From Megachile rotundata (taxonomy: Eukaryota; Arthropoda; Insecta; Hymenoptera; Megachilidae), in the NCBI RefSeq assembly GCF_050947335.1, contig NW_027473315.1:5332001-5396000 (forward strand): a stretch of 64,000 nucleotides of DNA, in the 5' to 3' direction. The translations under genes were made by a program, and so were the position numbers. Each line of letters opens with the position of its first letter. The stretch's first letter is position 1. The notes below the pieces were generated by a model. It was given only the letters and a program-made list of their open reading frames with translations. It was not told where the DNA came from and made no database searches. Of this stretch, positions 13,935 through 28,600 are shown piece by piece.

Positions 13935-14480
13935 GATTGTGATTGTGTGATTGTGATTGTGTGATTGTGATTGTGTGATTGTGATTGTGTGATTGTGATT
14001 GTGTGATTGTGATTGTGTGATTGTGATTGTGTGATTGTGATAGTGTGATTGTGATTGTGTGATTGTGATTGTGTGATTGTGATTGTGTGATTGTGATTGT
14101 GTGATTGTGATTGTGTGATTGTGATAGTGTGATTGTGATTGTGTGATTGTGATTGTGTGATTGTGATTGTGTGATTGTGATTGTGTGATTGTGATTGTGT
14201 GATTGTGATTGTGTGATTGTGATTGGGTGATTGTGATTGGGTGATTGTGATTGTGTGATTGTGATTGGGTGATTGTGTTTGCGTGATTGTGATTGCGTGA
14301 TTGTGATTGCGTGATTGTGATTGCGTGATTGTGATTGCGTGATTGTGATTGCGTGATTGTGATTGCGTGATTGTGATTGCGTGATTGTGATTGCGTGATT
14401 GTGATTGCGTGATTGTGATTGCGTGATTGTGATTGCGTGATTGTGATTGCGTGATTGTGATTGCGTGATTGTGATTGCGT
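13935..14480. repeat. Homogeneous variant array alpha-2 (39 units)
   Basis: Unit composition in order: 20 GTGT units (13935-14214), with GATAGTGT at unit 8 and unit 14; then GGGT, GGGT, GTGT, GGGT (14215-14270); then one GATTGTGTTTGCGT (14271-14284); then 14 GCGT units (14285-14480). It is the positional counterpart of alpha-1 and is 27 units (378 bp) longer. The GCGT part places a CpG every 14 bp for about 200 bp. The flanks are the same as in alpha-1. Confidence 0.95.
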
Positions 14481-17400
14481 GATTGTGATTGTATGTTTGT
14501 GATTGAATGATTGTGAGTGTATTATTGTGATTGTATGATTGCGATCGTATGATTGCGATTGTATGATTGTGATTCTATGATTGTGATTGCATGATTGTGA
14601 TTGTATGATTGTGATTGCATGATTGTGATTGTATGATTGTGATTGTATGATTGTGATAGTATGATTGTGATTGTATGATTGTTTTTGTATGATTGTGATT
14701 CTATAGTAGTAATTGTATGATTGTGATCGTATGATTGTTATTGCATGATTGTGATTGAATGATTGTGATTGTGTGATTGTTTTTGTATGATTGTGATTCT
14801 ATAGTAGTAATTGTATGATTGTGATCGTATGATTGTTATTGCATGATTGTGATTGAATGATTGTGATTGTATGATTGTGATTGTATGATTGTGATTGTAT
14901 GATTGTGATGGTATGATTGTGATTGTATGATTGCGATAGTATGATTGTGATTGTATGATTGTGATTGTATGATTATGATTGTATGTTTGTGATTGTATGT
15001 TTGTGATGGTATGATTGTGATTGTACGATTGTGATTGTATGATTGTGATTGCTTGATTGCGATTGTATGATTGTGATTGTATGATTGTGATTGTATGATT
15101 GTGATTGTATGATTGTAATTGTATGATAGTGATTGAATGATTGTGAGTGTATGCTTGTGATTGTGTGATTGTGATAGTATGATTGTTTTTGTATGATTGT
15201 GATTCTATAGTAGTAAATGTATGATTGTGATCGTATGGTTGTTATTGTATGATTGTGATTGAATGATTGTGAGTGTATGATTGTGATTGTATAATTGTGA
15301 TTGTATGTTTGTGATTGAATGATTGTGAGTGTATGCTTGCGATTGTATGATTGTGATTGTATGATTGTGATTGCTTGATTGCGATTGTATGATTGTGATT
15401 GTATGATTGTGATTGTATGATTGTGATCGTATGATTGTGATTGTATGATTGTGATTGTATGATTGTGATAGTATGATTGTGATTGTATGATTGTTTTTGT
15501 ATGATTGTGATTCTATAGTAGTAAATATATGATTGTGATCGTATGGTTGTTATTGTATGATTGTGATTGAATGATTGTGAGTGTATGATTGTGATTGTAT
15601 AATTGTGATTGTATGTTTGTGATTGAATGATTGTGAGTGTATGATTGTGATTGTATGATTGCGATCGTATGATTGTGATTGTATGATTGTTGTTGTATGA
15701 TTGTGATTGTATGATTGTGATTGTATGATTGTGATTGTATGATTGTGATTGTACGATTATGATTGTATGTATGTGATTGTATGATTGTGATGGTATGATT
15801 GTGATTGTCTGATTGTGGTTGTATGATTGTGATTGTATGATTGCGATCGTATGATTGTGATTGTTTGACTGCGATTGTATGATTGTGATTGTAAGATTGT
15901 GATTGTATGATTGTGATTGTATGATTGTGATTTCATGATTGTGATTGTATGATTGTGATTGTATGATTGTGATTGTACGATTGTGATTGTATGATTGTGA
16001 TTGAATGATTGTGAGTGTATGCTTGCGATTGTATGATTGCGATCGTATGATTGTGATTGCTTGATTGCGATTGTATGATTGTGATTGTATGATTGTGATT
16101 GTATGATTGTGATTGTATGATTGTGATTGTATGATTGTGATTGGATGATTGTGATTGTATGATTGTGATTGTATGATTGTGATCGTATGATTGTTATTGT
16201 ATGATTGTGATTGAATGATTGTGATTGCTTGATCGCGATTGTATGATTGTGATTGTATGATTGTGATCGTATGATTGTTATTGTATGATTGTGATTGAAT
16301 GGTTGTGAGTGTATGATTGTAATTGTATGATTGCTATCGTATGATTGTGATTGCTTGATTGCGATTGTATGATTGTGATTGTATGATTGTGATTGTATGA
16401 TTGTGATTGAATGATTGTGAGTGTATGATTGTGATTGTATGATTGTGATCGTATGATTGTGATTGTATGATTGTGATTGAATGATTGTGAGTGTATGATT
16501 GTGATTGTATGATTGCGATCGTATGATTGTGATTGTTTGATTGCGATTCTATAGTAGTAATTGTATGATTGTGATCGTATGATTGTTATTGTATGATTGT
16601 GATTGAATGATTTTGAGTGTATGATTGTGATTGTATGATTGCGATCGTATGATTGTGATTGAATGATTGTGAGTGTATGATTGCGATTGTATGATTGTGA
16701 TAGTATGATTGTTTTTGTATGATTGTGATTGTATAGTGGTAATTGTATGATTGTGATTGTATAGTGGTAATTGTATGATTGTGATTGTATGATTGTGATT
16801 GTATGATTGTGATTGAATGATTGTGAGTGTATGATTGTGATTGTATGATTGCGATCGTATGATTGTGATTGTTTGACTGCGATTGTAAGGTTGTGATTGT
16901 ATGATTGCGATCGTATGATTTTGATTGTATGATTGTGGTTGTATGATTGTGATTGTATGATTGTGATTGTATGATTGTGATGGTATGATTGTGATTGTCT
17001 GATTGTGGTTGTATGATTGTGATTGTATGATTGCGATCGTATGATTGTGATTGTTTGACTGCGATTGTATGATTGTGATTGTAAGATTGTGATTGTATGA
17101 TTGTGATTGTATGATTGTGATTGTATGATTGTGATTTCATGATTGTGATTGTATGATTGTGATTGTATGATTGTGATTGTACGATTGTGATTGTATGATT
17201 GTGATTGAATGATTGTGAGTGTATGCTTGCGATTGTGTGATTGCGATCGTATGATTGTGATTGCTTGATTGCGATTGTATGATTGTGATTGTATGATTGT
17301 GATTGTATGATTGTGATTGTATGATTGTGATTGTATGATTGTGATTGGATGATTGTGATTGTATGATTGTGATTGTATGATTGTGATTGTATGATTGTGA

Positions 17401-18464
17401 TCGTATGATTGTTATTGTATGATTGTGATTGAATGATTGTGATTGCATGATAGCGATTGTATGATTGTGATTGTATGATTGTGATCGTATGATTGTTATT
17501 GTATGATTGTGATTGAATGGTTGTGAGTGTATGATTGTGATTGTATGATTGCTATCGTATGATTGTGATTGCTTGATTGCGATTGTATTATTGTGATTGT
17601 ATGATTGTGATTGTATAATTGTGGTTGTATGATTGTGATTGTACGATTGTGATCGTATGATTGTGATTGTATGATTGTGATTGAATGATTGTGAGTGTAT
17701 GATTGTGATTGTATGATGGCGATCGTATGATTGTGATTGTTTGATTGCGATTCTATAGTAGTAATTGTATGATTGTGATCGTATGATTGTTATTGTATGA
17801 TTGTGATTGAATGATTTTGAGTGTATGATTGTGATTGTATGATTGCGATCGTATGATTGTGATTGAATGATTGTGATTGTTTGATTGCGATTGTATGATT
17901 GTGATTGTATGATTGTTTTTGTATGATTGTGATTACATAGTAGTAATTGTATGATTGTGATTGTATGATTGTTATTGTATGATTGTGATTGAATGATTGT
18001 TTTTGTATGATTGTGATTCTATAGTAGTAATTGTATGATTGTGATCGTATGGTTGTTATTGTATGATTGTGATTGTATGATTGTGATTGTATGATTGTGA
18101 TTGTATGATTGTGATTGTATGATTGTGATTGTACGATTATGATTGTTTGACTGCGATTGTATGATTGTGATTGTATGATTGTGATTGTATGATTGTGATA
18201 GTATGATTGTGATTGTATGATTGTTTTTGTATGATTGTGATTCTATAGTAGTAATTGTATGATTGTGATCGTATGATTGTTATTGTATGATTGTGATTGA
18301 ATGATTGTGATTGCTTGATCGCGATTGTATGATTGTGATTGTATGATTGTGATTGTATGATTGTGATCGTATGATTGTTATTGTATGATTGTGATTGAAT
18401 GGTTGTGAGTGTATGATTGTGATTGTATGATTGCGATCGTATGATTGTGATTGTATGATTGTGA
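14481..18464. repeat. Heterogeneous satellite, HOR copy 2 interior
   Basis: This corresponds to 3340-7533 of copy 1, with the 210-bp stretch near 5300-5510 removed at about 16440. The GATGGCGATCGTAT variant recurs near 17713. No element other than satellite units was seen. Confidence 0.85.
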
Positions 18465-20528
18465 TTGTATGATTGTGATTGTACGATTGTGATTGTATGA
18501 TTGTGATTGAATGATTGTGAGTGTATGCTTGCGATTGTGTGATTGCGATCGTATGATTGTGATTGCTTGATTGCGATTGTATGATTGTGATTGTATGATT
18601 GTGATTGTTTGATTGCGATTCTATAGTAGTAATTGTATGATTGTGATCGTATGATTGTTATTGTATGATTGTGATTGAATGATTTTGAGTGTATGATTGT
18701 GATTGTATGATTGCGATCGTATGATTGTGATTGAATGATTGTGAGTGTATGATTGCGATTGTATGATTGTGATAGTATGATTGTTTTTGTATGATTGTGA
18801 TTGTATAGTGGTAATTGTATGATTGTGATTGTATGATTGTGATTGTATGATTGTGATTGAATGATTGTGAGTGTATGATTGTGATTGTATGATTGCGATC
18901 GTATGATTGTGATTGTTTGACTGCGATTGTAAGATTGTGATTATATGATTGCGATCGTATGATTTTGATTGTATGATTGTGGTTGTATGATTGTGATTGT
19001 ATGATTGTGATTGTATGATTGTGATGGTATGATTGTGATTGTCTGATTGTGGTTGTATGATTGTGATTGTATGATTGCGATCGTATGATTGTGATTGTTT
19101 GACTGCGATTGTATGATTGTGATTGTAAGATTGTGATTGTATGATTGTGATTGTATGATTGTGATTTCATGATTGTGATTGTATGATTGTGATTGTATGA
19201 TTGTGATTGTACGATTGTGATTGTATGATTGTGATTGAATGGTTGTGAGTGTATGATTGTGATTGTATGATTGCGATCGTATGATTGTGATTGCTTGATT
19301 GCGATTGTATTATTGTGATTGTATGATTGTGATTGTATGATTGTGGTTGTATGATTGTGATTGTATGATTGTGACCGTATGATTGTGATTGTATGATTGT
19401 GATTGAATGATTGTGAGTGTATGATTGTGATTGTATGATTGCGATCGTATGATTGTGATTGTTTGATTGCGATTCTATAGTAGTAATTGTATGATTGTGA
19501 TCGTATGATTGTTATTGTATGATTGTGATTGAATGATTTTGAGTTAATCATTGTGATTGTATGATTGCGATCGTATGATTGTGATTGAATGATTGTGAGT
19601 GTATGCTTGCGATTGTATGATTGTGATAGTATGATTGTTTTTGTATGATTGTGATTGTATAGTGGTAATTGTATGATTGTGATGGTATGATTGTGATGGT
19701 ATGATTGTGATTGTATGATTGTGATTGAATGATTGTGATGGTATGATTGTGATTGTGTGATTGTGATTGTATGATTGTGATTGTATGATTGTGATTGTAT
19801 GATTGTGATCGTATGATTGTGATTGTATGATTGTGATTGTATAATTATGATTGTATGATTGTGATTGCATGATTGTGATTGTATGATTGTGATTGCATGA
19901 TTGTGATTGCATGATTGTGATAGTATGATTGTTTTTGTATGATTGTGATTGTATAGTAGTAATTGTATGATTGTCATCGTATGATTGTGATTGTATGGTT
20001 GTGATTGTATGATTGTGATTATATGATTGTGATTGTATGATAGTGATTGAATGATTGTGAGTGTATGCTTGCGATTGTATGATTGTGATTGTATGATTGT
20101 TTTTGTATGATTGTGATTCTATAGTAGTATTTGTATGATTGTGATCGTATGGTTGTTATTGTATGATTGTGATTGAATGATTGTGAGTGTATGATTGTGA
20201 TTGTATGATTGTGATTGTATGATTGTGATTGAATGATTGTGAGTGTATGATTGTGATTGTATGATTGCGATCGTATGATTGTGATTGTTTGACTGCGATT
20301 GTATGATTGTGATTGTAAGATTGTGATTGTATGATTGTGATTGTATGATTGTGATCGTATGATTGTTATTGTATGATTGTGGTTGAATGATTGTGAGCGT
20401 ATTATTGTGATTGTATGATTGCGATCGTATGATTGTGATTGCTTGATTGCGATTGTATGATTGTGATTGTATGATTGTGATTGTATGACTGTGATTGTAT
20501 GATTGTGATTGCATGATTGTGATTGTAT
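18465..20528. repeat. 2-kb HOR sub-block, copy 2
   Basis: This matches 7534-9597 at an offset of 10931 with almost no differences visible by eye, including the GAGTTAATC and GTCATCG variants. Near 20440 it carries the GTATGACTG and GCATGATTG units that precede the 13-mer at 20529. Confidence 0.87.
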
Positions 20529-20541
20529 GATGTGATTGTAT
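20529..20541. repeat. 13-mer phase-shift unit no. 5
   Basis: GATGTGATTGTAT, the 10931-bp offset partner of no. 2 at 9598. Confidence 0.92.
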
Positions 20542-20890
20542 GATTGTGATTGTATGATTGTGATAGTATGATTGTGATTGTATGATTGTTTTTGTATGAT
20601 TGTGATTCTATAGTAGTAAATGTATGATTGTGATCGTATGGTTGTTATTGTATGATTGTGATTGAATGATTGTGAGTGTATGATTGTGATTGTATAATTG
20701 TGATTGTATGTTTGTGATTGAATGATTGTGAGTGTATGATTGTGATTGTATGATTGCGATCGTATGATTGTGATTGTATGATTGTTGTTGTATGATTGTG
20801 ATTGTATGATTGTGATTGTATGATTGTGATTGTATGATTGTGATTGTACGATTATGATTGTATGTTTGTGATTGTATGATTGTGATGGTA

Positions 20891-21720
20891 TGATTGTGAT
20901 TGTCTGATTGTGGTTGTATGATTGTGATTGTATGATTGCGATCGTATGATTGTGATTGTTTGACTGCGATTGTATGATTGTGATTGTATGATTGTGATTG
21001 TATGATTGTGATTGTACGATTATGATTGTATGTTTGTGATTGTATGATTGTGATTGTATGATTGTGATTGTATGATTGTGATTGTATGATTGTGATTGGA
21101 TGATTGTGATTGTATGATTGTGATTGTATGATTGTGATTGTATGATTGTGATCGTATGATTGTTATTGTATGATTGTGATTGAATGATTGTGATTGCTTG
21201 ATCGCGATTGTATGATTGTGATTGTATGATTGTGATCGTATGATTGTTATTGTATGATTGTGATTGAATGGTTGTGAGTGTATGATTGTGATTGTATGAT
21301 TGCGATCGTATGATTGTGATTGTTTGATTGCGATTCTATAGTAGTAATTGTGTGATTGCGATCGTATGATTGTGATTGCTTGATTGCGATTGTATGATTG
21401 TGATTGTATGATTGTGATTGTATGATTGTGATTGTATGATTGTGATTGTATGATTGTGATTGGATGATTGTGATTGTATGATTGTGATTGTATGATTGTG
21501 ATTGTATGATTGTGATCGTATGATTGTTATTGTATGATTGTGATTGAATGATTGTGATTGCTTGATCGCGATTGTATGATTGTGATTGTATGATTGTGAT
21601 CGTATGATTGTTATTGTATGATTGTGATTGAATGGTTGTGAGTGTATGATTGTGATTGTATGATTGCGATCGTATGATTGTGATTGTTTGATTGCGATTC
21701 CATAGTAGTAATTGTATGAT
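20891..21720. repeat. Satellite with a 364-bp tandem duplication
   Basis: After about 150 bp of HOR-like variants, a block containing GGATGATTG, GATCGCGATTG and GAATGGTTG units occurs twice. The GGATG markers end at 21100 and 21464, exactly 26 units (364 bp) apart. The second copy ends in CCATAGTAG near 21701 instead of CTATAGTAG. Confidence 0.82.
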
Positions 21721-24700
21721 TGTGATCGTATGATTGTTATTGTATGATTGTGATTGTATGATTGTGATTGTATGATTGTGATTGTATGATTGGGATAGTA
21801 TGATTGTGATTGTATGATTGTGATTGTATGATTGTGAATGAATGATTGTGATTGTATGATTGTGACTGTATGATTGTGATAGTATGATTGTTTTTGTATG
21901 ATTGTGATTCTATAGTAGTAAATGTATGATTGTGATCGTATGGTTGTTATTGTATGATTGTGATTGAATGATTGTGAGTGTATGATTGTGATTGTATAAT
22001 TGTGATTGTATGTTTGTGATTGAATGATTGTGAGTGTATGATTGTGATTGTATGATTGCGATCGTATGATTGTGATTGTATGATTGTTGTTGTATGATTG
22101 TGATTGTATGATTGTGATTGTATGATTGTGATTGTATGATTGTGATTGTATGATTGTGATTGTACGATTATGATTGTATGTTTGTGATTGTATGATTGTG
22201 ATGGTATGATTGTGATTGTCTGATTGTGGTTGTATGATTGTGATTGTATGATTGCGATCGTATGATTGTGATTGTTTGACTGCGATTGTATGATTGTGAT
22301 TGTAAGATTGTGATTGTATGATTGTGATTGTATGATTGTGATTTCATGATTGTGATTGTATGATTGTGATTGTATGATTGTGATTGTACGATTGTGATTG
22401 TATGATTGTGATTGAATGATTGTGAGTGTATGCTTGCGATTGTGTGATTGCGATCGTATGATTGTGATTGCTTGATTGCGATTGTATGATTGTGATTGTA
22501 TGATTGTGATTGTATGATTGTGATTGTATGATTGTTTTTGTATGATTGTGATTCTATAGTAGTAAATGTATGATTGTGATCGTATGGTTGTTATTGTATG
22601 ATTGTGATTGAATGATTGTGAGTGTATGATTGTGATTGTATAATTGTGATTGTATGTTTGTGATTGAATGATTGTGAGTGTATGATTGTGATTGTATGAT
22701 TGCGATCGTATGATTGTGATTGTATGATTGTTGTTGTATGATTGTGATTGTATGATTGTGATTGTATGATTGTGATTGTATGATTGTGATTGTATGATTG
22801 TGATTGTACGATTATGATTGTATGTTTGTGATTGTATGATTGTGATGGTATGATTGTGATTGTCTGATTGTGGTTGTATGATTGTGATTGTATGATTGCG
22901 ATCGTATGATTGTGATTGTTTGACTGCGATTGTATGATTGTGATTGTAAGATTGTGATTGTATGATTGTGATTGTATGATTGTGATTTCATGATTGTGAT
23001 TGTATGATTGTGATTGTATGATTGTGATTGTACGATTGTGATTGTATGATTGTGATTGAATGATTGTGAGTGTATGCTTGCGATTGTGTGATTGCGATCG
23101 TATGATTGTGATTGCTTGATTGCGATTGTATGATTGTGATTGTATGATTGTGATTGTATGATTGTGATTGTATGATTGTGATTGTATGATTGTGATTGTA
23201 TGATTGTGATTGTATGATTGTGATTGGATGATTGTGATTGTATGATTGTGATTGTATGATTGTGATTGTATGATTGTGATCGTATGATTGTTATTGTATG
23301 ATTGTGATTGAATGATTGTGATTGCTTGATCGCGATTGTATGATTGTGATTGTATGATTGTGATCGTATGATTGTTATTGTATGATTGTGATTGAATGGT
23401 TGTGAGTGTATGATTGTGATTGTATGATTGCGATCGTATGATTGTGATTGTTTGATTGCGATTCTATAGTAGTAATTGTATGATTGTGATCGTATGATTC
23501 TTATTGTATGATTGTGATTCTATGATTGTGATTGTATGATTGTGATTGTATGATTGGGATAGTATGATTGTGATTGTATGATTGTGATTGTATGATTGTG
23601 AATGAATGATTGTGATTGTATGATTGTGACTGTATGATTGTGATAGTATGATTGTGACTGTATGATTGTGATTCTATAGTAGTAAATGTATGATTGTGAT
23701 CGTATGGTTGTTATTGTATGATTGTGATTGAATGATTGTGAGTGTATGATTGTGATTGTATAATTGTGATTGTATGTTTGTGATTGAATGATTGTGAGTG
23801 TATGATTGTGATTGTATGATTGCGATCGTATGATTGTGATTGTATGATTGTTGTTGTATGATTGTGATTGTATGATTGTGATTGTATGATTGTGATTGTA
23901 TGATTGTGATTGTATGATTGTGATTGTACGATTATGATTGTATGTTTGTGATTGTATGATTGTGATGGTATGATTGTGATTGTCTGATTGTGGTTGTATG
24001 ATTGTGATTGTATGATTGCGATCGTATGATTGTGATTGTTTGACTGCGATTGTATGATTGTGATTGTAAGATTGTGATTGTATGATTGTGATTGTATGAT
24101 TGTGATTTCATGATTGTGATTGTATGATTGTGATTGTATGATTGTGATTGTACGATTGTGATTGTATGATTGTGATTGAATGATTGTGAGTGTATGCTTG
24201 CGATTGTGTGATTGCGATCGTATGATTGTGATTGCTTGATTGCGATTGTATGATTGTGATTGTATGATTGTGATTGTATGATTGTGATTGTATGATTGTG
24301 ATTGTATGATTGTGATTGGATGATTGTGATTGTATGATTGTGATTGTATGATTGTGATTGTATGATTGTGATCGTATGATTGTTATTGTATGATTGTGAT
24401 TGAATGATTGTGATTGCATGATCGCGATTGTATGATTGTGATTGTATGATTGTGATCGTATGATTGTTATTGTATGATTGTGATTGAATGGTTGTGAGTG
24501 TATGATTGTGATTGTATGATTGCTATCGTATGATTGTGATTGCTTGATTGCGATTGTATTATTGTGATTGTATGATTGTGATTGTATAATTGTGGTTGTA
24601 TGATTGTGATTGTACGATTGTGATCGTATGATTGTGATTGTATGATTGTGATTGAATGATTGTGAGTGTATGATTGTGATTGTATGATGGCGATCGTATG

Positions 24701-25170
24701 ATTGTGATTGTTTGATTGCGATTCTATAGTAGTAATTGTATGATTGTGATCGTATGATTGTTATTGTATGATTGTGATTGAATGATTTTGAGTGTATGAT
24801 TGTGATTGTATGATTGCGATCGTATGATTGTGATTGAATGATTGTGATTGTTTGATTGCGATTGTATGATTGTGATTGTATGATTGTTTTTGTATGATTG
24901 TGATTACATAGTAGTAATTGTATGATTGTGATTGTATGATTGTTATTGTATGATTGTGATTGAATGATTGTTTTTGTATGATTGTGATTCTATAGTAGTA
25001 ATTGTATGATTGTGATCGTATGGTTGTTATTGTATGATTGTGATTGTATGATTGTGATTGTATGATTGTGATTGTATGATTGTGATTGTATGATTGTGAT
25101 TGTACGATTATGATTGTTTGACTGCGATTGTATGATTGTGATTGTATGATTGTGATTGTATGCTTGCGAT
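21721..25170. repeat. Nested 644-bp and 1120-bp duplications
   Basis: CTATAGTAG C residues lie at 21910, 22554 and 23674, and TTTCATG C residues at 22345, 22989 and 24109. Both series have steps of 644 (46 units) and 1120 (80 units). The third copy runs on into material matching 17.1-18.2 kb at an offset of 6971. That is 498 units minus the one base lost at 20529. A GATTCTTATTG variant is private to about 23497. No gene was seen. Confidence 0.83.
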
Positions 25171-25623
25171 TGTATGATTGTGATTGTATGATTGTTTTTG
25201 TATGATTGTGATTCTATAGTAGTATTTGTATGATTGTGATCGTATGGTTGTTATTGTATGATTGTGATTGAATGATTGTGAGTGTATGATTGTGATTGTA
25301 TGATTGTGATTGTATGATTGTGATTGAATGATTGTGAGTGTATGATTGTGATTGTATGATTGCGATCGTATGATTGTGATTGTTTGACTGCGATTGTATG
25401 ATTGTGATTGTAAGATTGTGATTGTATGATTGTGATTGTATGATTGTGATCGTATGATTGTTATTGTATGATTGTGGTTGAATGATTGTGAGCGTATTAT
25501 TGTGATTGTATGATTGCGATCGTATGATTGTGATTGCTTGATTGCGATTGTATGATTGTGATTGTATGATTGTGATTGTATGACTGTGATTGTATGATTG
25601 TGATTGCATGATTGTGATTGTAT
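25171..25623. repeat. Copy of the segment preceding the 13-mer
   Basis: This matches about 20076-20528 at an offset of 5095 (364 units minus one base), including CTATAGTATTTG and the GAGCGTATTATTG variant. It ends at the next 13-mer. Confidence 0.83.
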
Positions 25624-25636
25624 GATGTGATTGTAT
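25624..25636. repeat. 13-mer phase-shift unit no. 6
   Basis: GATGTGATTGTAT in the shared context. It takes unit starts to residue 3 modulo 14, where they stay until 49871. Confidence 0.92.
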
Positions 25637-28600
25637 GATTGTGATTGTATGATTGTGATAGTATGATTGTGATTGTATGATTGTTTTTGTATGATTGTGA
25701 TTCTATAGTAGTAATTGTATGATTGTGATCGTATGATTGTTATTGCATGATTGTGATTGAATGATTGTGATTGCTTGATTGCGATTGTATGATTGTGATT
25801 GTATGATTGTGATTGTATGATTGTGATTGCATGATTGTGATTGTATGATTGTGATTGTATGATTGTGATTGTATGATTGTGATTGTATGATTGGGATAGT
25901 ATGATTGTGATTGTATGATTGTGATTGTATGATTGTGAATGAATGATTGTGATTGTATGATTGTGACTGTGTGATTGTGATAGTATGATTGTTTTTGTAT
26001 GATTGTGATCGTATGGTTGTTATTGTATGATTGTGATTGAATGATTGTGAGTGTATGATTGTGATTGTATAATTGTGATTGTATGTTTGTGATTGAATGA
26101 TTGTGAGTGTATGATTGTGATTGTATGATTGCGATCGTATGATTGTGATTGTATGATTGTTGTTGTATGATTGTGATTGTATGATTGTGATTGTATGATT
26201 GTGATTGTATGATTGTGATTGTACGATTATGATTGTATGTTTGTGATTGTATGATTGTGATGGTATGATTGTGATTGTCTGATTGTGGTTGTATGATTGT
26301 GATTGTATGATTGCGATCGTATGATTATGATTGTTTGACTGCGATTGTATGATTGTGATTGTAAGATTGTGATTGTATGATTGTGATTGTATGATTGTGA
26401 TTTCATGATTGTGATTGTATGATTGTGATTGTATGATTGTGATTGTACGATTGTGATTGTAAGATTGTGATTGAATGATTGTGAGTGTATGCTTGCGATT
26501 GTGTGATTGCGATCGTATGATTGTGATTGCTTGATTGCGATTGTATGATTGTGATTGTATGATTGTGATTGTATGATTGTGATTGTATGATTGTGATTGT
26601 ATGATTGTGATTGTATGATTGTGATTGTATGATTGTGATTGGATGATTGTGATTGTATGATTGTGATTGTATGATTGTGATTGTATGATTGTGATCGTAT
26701 GATTGTTATTGTATGATTGTGATTGAATGATTGTGATTGCTTGATCGCGATTGTATGATTGTGATTGTATGATTGTGATCGTATGATTGTTATTGTATGA
26801 TTGTGATTGAATGGTTGTGAGTGTATGATTGTGATTGTATGATTGCTATCGTATGATTGTGATTGCTTGATTGCGATTGTATTATTGTGATTGTATGATT
26901 GTGATTGTATAATTGTGGTTGTATGATTGTGATTGTACGATTGTGATCGTATGATTGTGATTGTATGATTGTGATTGAATGATTGTGAGTGTATGATTGT
27001 GATTGTATGATTGCGATCGTATGATTGTGATTGTTTGATTGCGATTCTATAGTAGTAATTGTATGATTGTGATCGTATGATTGTTATTGTATGACTGTGA
27101 TTGAATGATTTTGAGTGTATGATTGTGATTGTATGATTGCGACCGTATGATTGTGATTGAATGATTGTGATTGTTTGATTGCGATTGTATGATTGTGATT
27201 GTATGATTGTTTTTGTATGATTGTGATTACATAGTAGTAATTGTATGATTGTGATTGTATGATTGTTATTGTATGATTGTGATTGAATGATTGTTTTTGT
27301 ATGATTGTGATTCTATAGTAGTAATTGTATGATTGTGATCGTATGGTTGTTATTGTATGATTGTGATTGTATGATTGTGATTGTATGATTGTGATTGTAT
27401 GATTGTGATTGTATGATTGTGATTGTATGATTGTGATTGTATGATTGTGATTGTATGATTGTGATTGTATGATTGTGATTGTACGATTATGATTGTTTGA
27501 CTGCGATTGTATGATTGTGATTGTATGATTGTGATTGTATGATTGTGATTGTATGATTGTGATAGTATGATTGTGATTGTATGATTGTTTTTGTATGATT
27601 GTGATTCTATAGCAGTAATTGTATGATTGTGATCGTATGATTGTTATTGTATGATTGTGATTGAATGATTGTGATTGCTTGATCGCGATTGTATGATTGT
27701 GATTGTATGATTGTGATTGTATGATTGTGATCGTATGATTGTTATTGTATGATTGTGATTGAATGGTTGTGAGTGTATGATTGTGATTGTATGATTGCGA
27801 TCGTATGATTGTGATTGTATGATTGCTATCGTATGATTGTGATTGCTTGATTGCGATTGTATTATTGTGATTGTATGATTGTGATTGTATAATTGTGGTT
27901 GTATGATTGTGATTGTACGATTGTGATCGTATGATTGTGATTGTATGATTGTGATTGAATGATTGTGAGTGTATGATTGTGATTGTATGATTGCGATCGT
28001 ATGATTGTGATTGTTTGATTGCGATTTTATAGTAGTAATTGTATGATTGTGATCGTATGATTGTTATTGTATGATTGTGATTGAATGATTTTGAGTGTAT
28101 GATTGTGTTTGTATGATTGCGATCGTATGATTGTGATTGAATGATTGTGATTGTTTGATTGCGATTGTATGATTGTGATTGTATGATTGTTTTTGTATGA
28201 TTGTGATTACATAGTAGTAATTGTATGATTGTGATTGTATGATTGTTATTGTATGATTGTGATTGAATGATTGTTTTTGTATGATTGTGATTCTATAGTA
28301 GTAATTGTATGATTGTGATCGTATGGTTGTTATTGTATGATTGTGATTGAATGATTGTGAGTGTATGATTGTGATTGTATAATTGTGATTGTATGTTTGT
28401 GATTGAATGATTGTGAGTGTATGATTGTGATTGTATGATTGCGATCGTATGATTGTGATTGTATGATTGTGGTTGTATGATTGTGATTGTATGATTGTGA
28501 TTGTATGATTGTGATTGTACGATTGTGATTGTACGATTATGATTGTATGATTGTGATTGTATGATTGTGATGGTATGATTGTGATTGTCTGATTGTGGTT

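Larger units (their letters stand above)
10764..20890. repeat. Higher-order repeat, copy 2
   Basis: This is a head-to-tail copy of 1 to about 9930, matching in variant order over its length. The two copies differ by a few substitutions and by whole-unit insertions and deletions. Examples of private substitutions are GGCGATCG near 13170 where copy 1 has GCGATCG near 2400, and AAATATATG near 15525 where copy 1 has AAATGTATG. The match ends near 20890, where this copy keeps the GTCTGATTG-GTGGTTG variants and copy 1 switches to another block. The end is approximate because the flanking sequence is the same satellite. Confidence 0.9.

Noticed and set aside
14215..14270. G-quadruplex in the GGGT units
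   Set aside because: GGG runs are 14 bp apart and only three are present in most arrays, so the usual four-run, short-loop pattern is not met.
3172..14480. CRISPR array
   Set aside because: There are no unique spacers. Repeat and putative spacer are the same 14-bp satellite, and no cas-like gene is present.
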